Source: Bombyx mori (Eukaryota > Arthropoda > Insecta > Lepidoptera > Bombycidae). From it: 64,000 nucleotides of DNA. Location: the NCBI RefSeq assembly GCF_030269925.1, contig NC_085121.1, forward strand, positions 761,501 to 825,500, in the 5' to 3' direction. Position 1 is the stretch's first letter. Each line of letters opens with the position of its first letter. The notes beneath the pieces are model-generated. The model did no database searches, was not told the DNA's origin, and was given only the letters and a program-made list of their open reading frames with translations. The translations under genes and the position numbers were made by a program. Below, in pieces: positions 54,293-63,435 of this stretch.

Positions 54293-54910
54293 CATAACAA
54301 GATGTCACTCTACAAAACTTGCATACGTTCTGTCATGACTTATGCAAGTGTAGTTAGTGTTCGCTCACGCGGTCCATACACACATTAACTCTCTCCAGGT
54401 CATCCAATCTTGTGTCTGCAGGATAGTCGTCGGAGCACTGTGGTACGTGAAGAATATAGGCCTTCAGGATGATCTAAATTTAGAACGAATACCTATGTAT
54501 CTTAAGGTAGCGTTAGAACGCTACTTCGACAAAGCGGCGCGACAAGTTAACCCTCTTATCGTGACCGCCGCTAATTACGTATCCGATCCAAGCGATGGGG
54601 CAAAAGCCGCCGTCGCCTGTAAAATGTCTTGTCGAATCCCCTGGATCCACTTTCGGTGCTTTTAGGACCCTCAAGCGCCGCTTACCATCCTCGTCGAACT
54701 CTTCGTCGTAACCGACGAATCTAACTAACCTATAGACACAGCCAATTGAGTTTCTCGCCAGATCTTCTCAGTGGGTCGCGATTTCGATACGGTGATAGAT
54801 TCTGCGAAGAACTGCTCTGGCTAGACTTAGTGTTAGCAAATTCTCTAAGGTTAAGCCCGTGAGCTCATCTATCCGTTCGGGTGTACCTGGAATAGTCCCT
54901 TAGTCTACCA
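54293..54910 (+). pseudogene. Jockey-type LINE: RT C-terminus and 3' tail
   Basis: Coding begins MSLYKTCIRSVMTYASVV, shifts frame, continues HTHINSLQVIQSCVCRIVVG, LWYVKNIGLQDDL, ERYFDKAARQVNPLIVTAA, NYVSDPSD, and is disrupted again near 54620. LYK-x-x-IR-x-x-MTYAS and LQ-x-x-Q-x-x-x-CR-x-x-x-GA-x-W are standard jockey-clade C-terminal motifs. The tail (54755-54905) carries GAGTTTCTCGCCAGATCTTC and TCAGTGGGTCGCG, so this copy links the recurrent short tails to a jockey-type protein. Confidence 0.8.
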
Positions 54911-56099
54911 GAAAAGATGTAAAGAAAAAACTCAGAGATTCAAGAAGTTCAATTATAAAATTGAAATATTCATTTTAACTGAAATAGCTTCGCGGAAAAT
55001 ACAGTCCAGTTTCCTCTACGAAGAACTTGACGAATTACGTCTACAAGTGCCCAGCGCACAGTGTGTACACAGTTTCAATTTGAAGCGAACGCCAAAAACA
55101 CGAAAATTCATTAAATATTCAGTCTTGAATTTCCAGTATAAAATATGTGATCAGCTTAGGGAAATGGAGACGTTCGAAACTTTTATAAATTTAAATGTAA
55201 CGCACCCAACATCACCGATTCAAATTTGTTTATTATCACCGACTATGGGCCTGTTTTGCTGTGCCTTTTACCTTTTTGGAAACGTAAAAGGCAAAACATT
55301 ATAACTTTACGTAAAAAAAACTATAATTTGAATCTATGCATTCTCTAAAAAATGTTAAATAACAAAGTACCCATCCTATTTTAATTATTACAAAATTAAA
55401 CATATGAAAGTGCATTTGGTAATTTATTCGTAGTTTTGCGTAGAAACGAAACGACATGACTTTTAGAATTAATAAACTTTATGGGCCGAAATATTCAAAT
55501 AATTTATTACTCCAGAAACGACAACTACAAGATTACAAAAACAACACCAAGCATGTTCGCCATAATTGAACCCTTGTTTCGCTAATACCAAGTACTTACA
55601 TTATTTCCATGATAATAAACATAATCATAAATCATATAGAACAGATATGGTACGAGTTTTTATACAGTCACATGGCAACCTTCACATGCGTGGTTACTTT
55701 CAAAACACACGATAGTTAATCAGCGTATATTGTTAATTTAACTTTTAGTTTTAACTATAGTTGATGTAAACTTCGATCAAGATTCTAAGAAATACATTTA
55801 TATGGTATATAGATCAAATAACAGCGGTATTTTGCCATTTGGGGGCGGAATACCGAATATTTTTCACTACTTAGTTTTTTTCATGCAAACATTTTATTAA
55901 TAGAAACTTTAAACTTGTAGTTAAGCCCTAAGTATTTTCTTAGTAGCTCCTAATTTTCAAAACGTAAATACATTTTATGGAATGTTAAAAAACCATTCAA
56001 CAATTAAGCTGTCCTTCTTGTACTTCACATTTAAATCAAATTTTCATATAATCTTTCAGTTAAACTTGTCTCGGACTATTTAGTTACATAGATTAGAGG
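54911..56099. other. 1.2 kb, no gene recognised
   Basis: AT-rich. The 85-codon frame at 55047-55304 has no family signature. CCTTTTACCTTTTTGGAAACGTAAAAGG (55263-55290) is a short inverted repeat. Confidence 0.4.
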
Positions 56100-56280
56100 C
56101 GAGGACGCCCGAAAATTACCGAACGTCGGCCGATCGCGAGTCAGTAAATTTCCGAATGCAGTCGATCTCGACCGAGCGGCGCCGAACGTTGGCGGCCGCG
56201 GGCGAGGCCACAGCGCGGGAAGCGCGTCACTCCAAGGCGAATTCTTTTCCCGCCGAACTGCGTCATGTATTGTAGCGCTA
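56100..56280. promoter_or_regulatory. CpG island with E2F-like site
   Basis: About 180 bp of dense CpG (GCGGCGCCGAACGTTGGCGG, CCGCGGGCGAGGCC) without repeat match. TTTTCCCGCC at 56245-56254 is a consensus E2F site. No TATA box, no exon recognised on either side. Confidence 0.4.
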
Positions 56281-56784
56281 GTTTTTAATAATTATTAAAA
56301 AGACGAAATGCCAACAACAATAACAGTTGGTGACATTTTGTTACGACGTAGGATTTTTCCATAATATTATTATTATGTATATGATACATTAAGAAAACGT
56401 GCGTAAATTAACTTAAATTAGAAATTTGAATTTCTTTTGTATCTGGAACACATTCGCGGCAAATTTGTTTCTGATGTCGCAATTACAGCAGAACTGATAA
56501 ACTGTGACACAGAAAATATGATCAAAAAGCGTTGATATGCACGTGAGCACATCAGGCATGATTCAAATATTTATTTGCATTTTTTTAAGTTTCTACATTC
56601 ACTGACCCTAAGCTAGAAATATTGATTATAAATTTACGCTTATTTGAAACGCTGCGTATCCTTTCTATTTACTATTTGTTTGACAAGATTCAGGTCATTG
56701 CGTTGAAATAAAATTGAAAGAAAACTCGTACATAAAAATAGAAAAACGTCTAGACTGAAAAATCGTAGCCGCGTTTTATTTAAG

Positions 56785-56960
56785 GCGGCGTCTACAATGG
56801 CGGCCTTGACGGAACGTCAAGTGCGTATAGTTGCAAATTTAATTACGAAAGTTTATCGCACCACGAGCCTTGGATAAGGTCACGCGTGAGGCTGCTAACT
56901 GGAGGCGAGGTGAGAACGCGGGTGTGAACCAACCTTTGCACGTACCCGGAGGTCGAATGG
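56785..56960. promoter_or_regulatory. CpG-rich patch with YY1/Pho-like word
   Basis: AAGGCGGCGTCTACAATGGC with CGGCCTTGACGG contains ACAATGGCGGCC, a YY1/Pho-type core; TTGACGGAACGTCAA is a 15-bp palindrome nearby. Function unproven. Confidence 0.25.
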
Positions 56961-57285
56961 AGTTTCCAATTAATTTTGTTATGTTAAGGAATTACTGCTC
57001 GTATCGACGTAGAGCGCACGGGTCGGCTTCGATTGGACGAGGAATATAGTATAATTGTTGTTCGATACAACTAGCATCTAAGATGGGTTCGCATAGTTAG
57101 TGAAACCTGAAAATCGAAGCGCCTGTTCATTAAGTGTGAGAATATTGTTAGTGACAACATTGTGTTCTGATGGAGCGCAGTGTACGGCTAGCGAAGATTT
57201 AATGTAAATAAGAGTTCCATTTACAAGACTACTGCGAAGACAGGTTTTAGTATCCGTGCGCCATCAAGAATTCGTCGAAAATTTC

Positions 57286-57345
57286 GTGAGCGACATTCAG
57301 GCATCTGTCAAGTAACTTGTGTTACATGATGGCTGCCCGCCATAT
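57286..57345 (+). repeat. Family-D repeat, short copy
   Basis: GTGAGCGACATTCAGGCATC, TGTCAAGTAACTTGTGTTAC, GGCTGCCCGCC. Confidence 0.55.
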
Positions 57346-57392
57346 CACTCCCCTCCGAGACCGGCGGTCGTGTCATTAGGTTAGCGTTGTTT

Positions 57393-58240
57393 TTTTTTCC
57401 TACCTAGCTAAGAGCCTTGAGAGGCTATTTCAGCGAAACCTTAACTAGTAGGTGAGCTCACGGGGCTCAAAGCTCACGACGTTGCTTTTTTTTTTATTGC
57501 CCTTGTAGGCAGACGAGCATACGGCCCACCTGATGGTGAGTGGTTACCGTCGCCCATGGACTTCAGCAATGCCAGGGGCAGAGCCAAGCCGCTGCCTACC
57601 GTGAACCCTAGCAAAAGCCGTGCTACGCAGAATCTACCACCGGATCGGAAGATGAGAAGATCCGGCGAGAAACTCAGTGGGCTGTGTCTGAGGGTTGATT
57701 TACTCGTCGAGCCCTTCGTCGCAAGCGACGGGTTCGACGAGAACGATGGCCGGTGCTTGAAGTACCTAAAAGCACCGTTAGTACATCGGGAGGATCCGAA
57801 ATGACGTGTTTGGGGCATCGTCGACTGCTTTCCATTCTGTCCTCAGGATCGGGAATGTAGTTACCGGCGGCCACCATGAAAGGGGTCTCGTGCTGTGCCG
57901 CTTTATCGAAGTGGTTAGCGTTGTCCGTGCTGAGAATTGTTAGCGTTGTCCGTGCTGAGATTGGCTTGCAAGTGCGAGTGCTGCTCGAAGTCTGCGGTGA
58001 ATCGAGACCGAGCTTGAACGCTGCATCAGCACCGTCAGTAGTCCATGTATGCAGAGCTGCTACGCCGGAGATGTGTGACCCCAAGCGTTGATGATCCGGT
58101 CGTGGGCTACGATGGACTGTAGCGACGTGATGGGGTAGTGAAGGTGCGTACAATAAGACCAGGAAGCGCGGTGAGTCGGCTGCGATGGTCGCGGTGTTGC
58201 TGTGAGACAACTCTTGATGATTGTATGAATGTCTGTATGA
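57393..58240 (-). pseudogene. Jockey-type LINE end split by family-B tail
   Basis: Minus-strand coding from about 58210 is frameshifted but keeps FDKAAQHETPFMVAAGNY, IPDPEDR and CPKHVISDPPDVLTVLLG, matching the jockey ORF end at 54.5 kb, followed by an Arg-rich stretch. The tail runs 57720-57603 and resumes 57483-57393 (GGGGCTCAAA in antisense, CCTACCTAGCTAAGAGCC), with a family-B LINE tail between. A 25-bp tandem (TTAGCGTTGTCCGTGCTGAG twice) lies at 57914-57963 within the coding relic. Confidence 0.8.
57484..57602 (-). mobile_element. Family-B LINE 3' end nested in the jockey tail
   Basis: Very clean copy: T-run, ATTGCCCTTGTAGGCAGACG, ACCTGATGGTGAGTGG, CCATGGACTTCAGCAATGCC, GCCGCTGCCTACCG. 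It lies between CGTTGC and TGAACCCTAGC of the host tail, which are nearly adjacent in uninterrupted copies. Confidence 0.85.
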
Positions 58241-58296
58241 TGACTGTATGATTGATGAAGTATGAAGGCTGCAATTGTTCCGTCGCAGGTCACCAG

Positions 58297-58456
58297 TGTC
58301 GGGATTACGACGAAGGCAAGATCTTCCACCGAGCGGGTGATATTTCTCGGTAGACCAACGGTTCGAATGTTGTCGAATGTTGTGTAGGTATATGTAACCT
58401 TATCTTGAAAATGTCAAATAAATCTTATGTTGCAAGATGACTACCCGCCACACTAG
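58297..58456 (+). repeat. Family-D repeat, long copy
   Basis: ATTACGACGAAGGCAAGATC, AACCTTATCTTGAAAATGTC, TCTTATGTTGCAAGATGACT, ACCCGCCACACTAGG. Lies next to the jockey relic, as copy 57286 does on its other side. Confidence 0.6.
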
Positions 58457-58525
58457 GGCAGATTGCTAAGGTAGACGAACTCCGTGAGATCGCTACCAGT
58501 TAGGTAAAATCGAAATAGCCTCTTG

Positions 58526-58718
58526 TAGCCCACCGAGTTTTTCGCCGTATCTTCTCAGTGGGTCGCGTTTCCGACCCGGTGGCAGATTCTGCGAAGCACG
58601 GCTCTTGCTAGGGTTCGTGTTAGCAACATCGTCAGGTTTGAGCCCCGTGAGCTCACCTACTAGTTAAGGTACGCTGAAATGGTCTCTCAAGACCATTAGC
58701 TTAGGTAGGAAAAAAAAT
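58526..58718 (+). mobile_element. Jockey-like LINE tail, 5'-truncated
   Basis: AGCCCACCGAGTTTTTCGCC, GTATCTTCTCAGTGGGTCGC, GAAGCACGGCTCTTGCTAGG, GTGAGCTCACCTACTAGTTA, GGTAGGAAAAAAAA. Confidence 0.85.
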
Positions 58719-59274
58719 CTCTTGAGGCTACCGACCATTATACAGAAAAAAAGTCACACTGTGAGCGGTGTCGATGCTGAGTCCTGGTCTTATCACGGAC
58801 TACTCCAATATGTTGCATTGTACCCCACAATAATAGGTTAAAATATTTAAATTCTTGGTTTGGTTTGGTTTAATTGTGATTCAAACTTACGCTTGAAGAT
58901 GACAGCGACGTTCTTAGGTGCATGGTTTCCGATAACCACTTTAAACTAACCCGACCATCAGCTTATAAACGCAACATAATAAAAATATCTGGTACTTTGA
59001 TAAAGAATGTATTATCTACAGTACATACTAGGCAAATTCTATATTAAGATGGTACTTTCTCTCGCCCTCTAAGCAAGAGATCAGACCCGAGATTATGTAA
59101 GATTATCGCATTCTGTTATGACTACATAATTTTATTGCCATTTATCTTCAAACTTAATGTATTTTCCAAAGTGTTTTGATATTTTGACAGTTAATAGTTT
59201 ACTTGATAAATTTTACTTATTAGTTCTTTCGGAATTAAATGATGGGAAAGTGCTGTGGAATGAATAATAATAAA
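58719..59274. other. No gene recognised
   Basis: AT-rich unique sequence. Confidence 0.4.
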
Positions 59275-59444
59275 TAATAGTTTAAAAAAGTAACAAAATA
59301 CTCTTTTATAGAAAATCGCTTTTTTTTACAATAAAATCATCTTTTCTTACACTATTTTTAATTCAAATGTATTAAAATTTATTTTCTATTTTTTAGTTGG
59401 ATATTCTATAAAAGCGTATTTTTTTTTGTTTTTGTAGTCCAGTT
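59275..59444 (+). repeat. Repeat shared with the mariner insert; partly self-complementary
   Basis: 59319-59444 matches the reverse complement of 5240-5356. The left part (59283-59320, ACTCTTTTATAGAAAATCGC) is also complementary to the right end (ATATTCTATAAAAGCG), so this copy is a fold-back of about 160 bp. Confidence 0.6.
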
Positions 59445-59936
59445 CTGATAAGGGTGTCCATGAGAAAACCATATAAGTATTAAATTTCCATTAAGTACAT
59501 GCGCGACAAATAGATGAATAACTCAATAACTCAATATCACGCCAACCGATTTCGATGATTATTGTTTCTAATGTATATTAATTTGTTTTGGAATATCTAT
59601 TTTTTTCTATTTGAAGTCGGTTTTTGCTAAAGCATGTCTATTTACAATTATTTTCGATCAAATTATTGGAAATATTCTCAAAAAATTTGCTTTCGAATGA
59701 AAACGCTGTCAAAAAGACCATGTATGTTTGAGATGGTTATCCCACCCCCTTTTTTTGTCATGACAACAAACATTACATTTTTTTGTCATGACAACAATAC
59801 ATTGAATGGTTTGATAGAGTAGAGGACTTCGATTATAACACTGACAACAGTGACACTGACAGTCAATTGACTACAATGTTGGCAATCAAATTCAACTGGT
59901 GGTGGAATATAATTTGAGCCACATTTAACCATAATT
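59445..59936. other. No gene; short tandem at 59752-59801
   Basis: TTTTTTTGTCATGACAACAA occurs twice in 50 bp with AACATTACA between. TCATGACA repeats may form small hairpins. No coding signal. Confidence 0.45.
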
Positions 59937-60072
59937 AGCATTTCTGCCGCGAAGGAGTTTTGCGGCTTTAAAGGTGGAAAGCCAACTGGGAACCTCATAT
60001 CTTAAAGTAGATACCACATCCATGTTGTGATATCTACGGGCCTTCGTAACTCCTTGACCGGGAACGCTGTAA
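59937..60072 (+). mobile_element. Very old Bm1-type fragment
   Basis: ATTTCTGCCGCGAAGGAGTT, GGAACCTCATATCTTAAAGT, CATGTTGTGATATCTACGGG, CCTTCGTAACTCCTTGACC follow the Bm1 tail order with heavy divergence. Confidence 0.5.
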
Positions 60073-60174
60073 GTACAAAAATTACCACCGTCTGTCTGAT
60101 AACCCATACCAACGCCGAAAACCCAAATCAGACGACAAAGCATTTTTTTTAAGTTTCTAACTTTTGATTAGAGC

Positions 60175-60439
60175 TACCTACCTACCTTTTTTTATTGCTT
60201 AGATGGGTGGACGAACTCAGAGCCCACCTGGTGTTAAGTGGTTACTAGAGCCCATAGACATCTACAACGTGAATGCGCCACCCACCTTGAGATATAAGTT
60301 CTTAGATCTCAGTATAGTTACAACGGCTGCCCCACCCTTCAAACCGAAACGCACTACTGCTTCACGGCAGAAATAGGCAGGGTGGTGGTACCTACCCGTG
60401 CGGACTCACAAGAGGTCCTACCACCACATACCTACCTAC
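60175..60439 (-). mobile_element. Bm1-type SINE with visible target duplication
   Basis: Tail copy at 60186-60426 flanked by TACCTACCTAC at 60175-60185 and 60429-60439. The duplication shows that this 5'-truncated copy inserted as such, rather than losing its head afterwards. Confidence 0.85.
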
Positions 60440-60599
60440 TATGCTCACGAGTACTCAAAGTTGTCGAGCGTGAATAGTTTCGCTTAATCCTGTTTGAGAG
60501 CTAACACAAATACCATGCTAATCAAATCCGAGATATAAGATTTCAATCGATATGATTTCACAGGGTTTGTGGTTGTGTGCGTTCGCGCAACTTCTTACA

Positions 60600-60710
60600 T
60601 AACAACGGCGAGAGTGCATTCACTCCGAGGGAGGGACGGGGGGGCGGAGGCGGGGGCGGGGAGCTTGGGAGAAATGCATCACTGCACACGCACACACACA
60701 CACAAAATTA
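60600..60710 (+). repeat. G-rich tract followed by CA run
   Basis: GGGACGGGGGGCGGAGGCGG with GGGCGGGGAGC (60631-60666) has four or more G-runs and could form a G-quadruplex; a (CA)n run follows at 60685-60704. Confidence 0.55.
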
Positions 60711-60849
60711 AGACTAACAATAATTGTTATAAGAGATCATCTTGGTTGGATATTAGGTACATCGGATAATATACGGCCATTGGATCTAGTAGAAATGAAT
60801 TGAGACTACAATGTCACATCTCATTTAAGTTGTGGCTTGTCTTGTACGC

Positions 60850-61060
60850 GCGAATCACCACAGCATCACCAATTTCAAGTGATAATTTTACCTGTAGTGT
60901 CTTTCGTCACGTCCAGCCTGTCACGAGATCATTTCGCCAGTACTACCGAGTGATGTTCCCTCAACATTCAGGTATACCCTTCTTTAAACGAGGGTTAAGA
61001 ATGGTATTTCTCGCAAGACCTGGCTGCACGCCTGGCATTGTCGGTTGCCATGTAACGTGA
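60850..61060 (+). pseudogene. LINE RT C-terminal relic
   Basis: Frame ends FFKRGLRMVFLARPGCTP, IVGCH and a stop after VT, resembling the FKRGL / GR / GCTPGIAGCH close of a LINE protein related to family B, with VFRHVQP and MFPQHSGIP upstream. Strongly degenerate. Confidence 0.45.
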
Positions 61061-61142
61061 TAAAAAGTTATTAGTAACTCGTTTACTTTAGGTAAATAAT
61101 AAATAAATCGACTGATAGACGGATAAGAATCTTATGGTTTTC

Positions 61143-61402
61143 TTCCTCGTCGAACACGTCGCTTGCGACAAAGTGCTCGACGAGGGAATTAACCTGTAGA
61201 CAAATCCCACTGAGTTTCTCGCCTGATCTTCTCAGTGGGTCGCGTTTCCGATCCGGTGGTAGATTCTACGAAGCACTGCTCTTGCTAGGGCCAGTGTTAA
61301 CAACACTCCCGGTTTAAGCCCCGTGAGCTCACCTACACGTCAAGGAGAAGCTGAAATAGCCTCTCAAGCCTCTCAAGCATAGGCAGGAAGAAAAAAAAAG
61401 AA
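61143..61402 (+). mobile_element. Jockey-like LINE tail, longer copy
   Basis: CTTCCTCGTCGAACACGTCG, CTCGACGAGGGAATTAACC, CCCACTGAGTTTCTCGCCTG, TCAGTGGGTCGCGTTTCCG, GTGAGCTCACCTACACGTCA, ending in an A-rich run. A 10-bp AGCCTCTCAA duplication sits before the end. Confidence 0.85.
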
Positions 61403-62149
61403 ACAAAAAGACAAAAAATGGTCCTCCTACCCTTATTAAATAACATCAGAGTTATAAAATCACATAGTCTAGGTATTATTCGCTTACAGCTCCAATAAAA
61501 ATAACTTATTATAAGAACTAGCAAGAATAGATCTAGATCTTTTTTATGATAGATTTTATGATAGCTATGTTGTTTTTCATTCGTAAGGGTTTATTAGTCA
61601 GCAGTTTCCAATGGATTATACATAAAATAATCCCAATTTAAATGCCAAATTTCATTTTTTTGTACATCAGAGCGAGAATGAATTTGGTTAATATGAACTG
61701 CTTTGCAAAAGTGTAATTTAAAATGCAATGAACTACTATAGATTCTTCACTAAAAACAAGATATAGTAAATTGTAATTATTCGTTTCATGATTTATCTTG
61801 AGATTCGACCTACGTAGACTCAGCAGGGAGAACGCTTACGTGCACAAAAGCTGCAGTTCTCCATAGGAAAGCAGCGCGGCCACCGGCGCACGAGCAAGCT
61901 TCCGCGATATACAGAGTGTTGTTTTACACGTATCTTCAAATATAAAACATTTTAACAGGAACTTTAATGGCTAACAAGATAGGTTATCAATGAAGAGGAA
62001 GCAACCATTACGGTAGTTTAATTAGTTACAGAATTGAACAAGAGAGAGTTATTGCAAAGATGTTGTTGGAATCGAGCTTAGTCCATAGTATGTTTTGTCC
62101 GTTAGAGTTTGGGTTAAAAATCCATAAAACAATTCAGTATAAGATAAAT
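61403..62149. other. No gene recognised; one CpG-rich patch
   Basis: 61855-61920 (AAAGCAGCGCGGCCACCGGC) is GC-rich; on the minus strand it ends TTGTGCAC before GTAAGC, a donor-like site, but no start or acceptor is clear. The rest is AT-rich. Confidence 0.35.
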
Positions 62150-62155
62150 TTTATT
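62150..62155 (-). terminator. Poly(A) signal of the minus-strand terminal exon
   Basis: AATAAA on the minus strand, directly after the TAA at 62158-62156. Confidence 0.4.
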
Positions 62156-62299
62156 TTAAAAGTACACATATTGTAATCCGCGTGGGTAAGGACTGCGGCC
62201 CGATGCTTCGTCAATCATTTGGTAATAGCCACGGATATTTCTGGAAAACATTTTATAATAAAGAATTACGAATAAAATTGCAAATGTAGAAACAACAGC
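62156..62299 (-). CDS. Probable terminal exon, small membrane protein
   Basis: Minus strand: an acceptor with a good tract (CATTTTCATATACAG) opens a phase-0 exon of 47 codons plus TAA. It begins AVVSTFAILFVILYYKMF, a single membrane span ending in aromatic and basic residues, continues RNIRGYYQMIDEASG and closes SGRSPYPRGLQYVYF; AATAAA follows the stop at once. The layout, one span then a short Tyr-rich cytoplasmic tail, is plausible for a small type I or III membrane protein. The frame also stays open upstream to an ATG at 62359, so a 67-residue unspliced ORF is the alternative. A donor at 62728 preceded by a phase-0 open stretch is a possible but weak upstream exon. Family not recognised. 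Confidence 0.45.
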   Translation of the reverse strand, partial: AVVSTFAILFVILYYKMFSRNIRGYYQMIDEASGRSPYPRGLQYVYF

Positions 62300-62445
62300 C
62301 TGTATATGAAAATGCAGCGGTTTACATGTGTGCGCGAACACACTAACACACAACCACACTTACACTTTCACTTGGCGAACTATTCGTAGGCCGCGTGCAC
62401 AAACTTCACACTAACATTGAGATTTTTCTAACTTTTTAACACCAG

Positions 62446-62623
62446 CAAACATGGTATCTGTTGCTTCATGGAAGAAGTAGTTACACAAATGACCTCTGTC
62501 GAAAACACGACTGCGTCAGAGCAACTGTATGAGTTGATGAGAATCTTCTGGAAAATGAAACAATCAACAACCATACAAGTGAAACATCGACCCCAAGTAC
62601 CAAAAGCTCCAAACGGATCTTAG
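62446..62623 (+). CDS. Candidate terminal exon, unknown gene
   Basis: After a good acceptor (TTCTAACTTTTTAACACCAG) the plus strand is open for 58 codons to TAG: KHGICCFMEEVVTQM, TTASEQLYELMRIFWKMK, VKHRPQVPKAPNGS. Composition is protein-like (acidic then basic, few repeats), and the frame closes with a stop just 5' of the acceptor, as expected if coding starts there. Entry needs an upstream exon ending two bases into a codon, which does not fit the LSm11 exon. No AATAAA seen nearby. No family recognised; could be chance. Confidence 0.25.
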
Positions 62624-63227
62624 TAAATGCTAGCCATTATCAAACGGACATCAAGTTTCACTTTCAATCGAAATTTGAATACTAATCATCCATTGGACCT
62701 GTAACTGTCAGTTTCCTAGACAACTTACCAATGTAAGCGCGTCTTTACGTCGTCTATTAGTGTACGCGTGTGTGTGTGTAGTATGCACCGGTTGTATGTG
62801 TGCGTCTAATGCTAATGCATTGCACGAATGATATCATATGGAGCTGTTTTAAAGTTGTCTATATTTTTTAGTTTATAGCATCGATACATTTATTACTATC
62901 GTCACAAAACTACGTATTCATATTGTAGTTCGATTTGGCTTTGGGTTTTGGGAAATGACCGTCTCGCGCTGGTGGACCAAAGATTGGCATCAAGGCCTAC
63001 AATTAGTAGAGAGATTCTTATAAAAAATCAAGAAATCTATTTCCATGCTCTTATTGCGTACGGCAAATTATAGAGTTGTAGCAGTTGAGACCTTTGGTCA
63101 TTGAAAACAATTGAAAAAAAAAATCACACGTAAAAGGGAAGCCCAAAAGCAATGAGGATCTCTGAGGACTGATGTGATGATAAACGATACGGTTTTATTG
63201 GAGTGATTAAATAATATAATCACTACG
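62624..63227. other. Nothing recognised; TG run
   Basis: A GTGTGTGTGTGT run lies at 62768-62780. 62942-63005 is balanced in composition but has no frame of note. Confidence 0.35.
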
Positions 63228-63435
63228 CACTGGTGGTAGAAAGTACTATTGTAAGCCCTCGCGGGTACCACCATTCTGCCTATTTGTACCGTGAAGCAAT
63301 CACATATTTAAAATTATAATTAACACTTTTTATTTAATTTTACTAATTAATTCTTCTTCAGATCTCGACGTGATGACTTTGAGCTTCGATGACTACTGGT
63401 GGCTCCGTGAGTTTGCTTATGTATCTAATCAATAA
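63228..63435 (+). mobile_element. Decayed Bm1-type SINE in two blocks
   Basis: 63228-63302 has CACTGGTGGTAGAAAGT, CGGGTACCACCATTCTGCC, CCGTGAAGCAAT; 63395-63435 has GGTGGCTCCGTGAG, ATGTATCTAATCAATAAAC, the end of the same element. The middle is replaced or eroded. Confidence 0.6.

Noticed and set aside
57556..58091. Plus-strand ORFs across the jockey relic
   Set aside because: They are antisense readings of LINE tail and ORF sequence.
62729..62840. Upstream exon of the 62156-62299 gene
   Set aside because: The donor and phase fit, but the frame crosses a CA repeat, has no Met and lacks a clear acceptor; mentioned only as a possibility.
63361..63405. 45-bp exon between TTCTTCTTCAG and GTGAGT
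   Set aside because: The right part aligns with the terminal block of the Bm1-type SINE and its left part is the same decayed element; the splice-like sites are coincidental.
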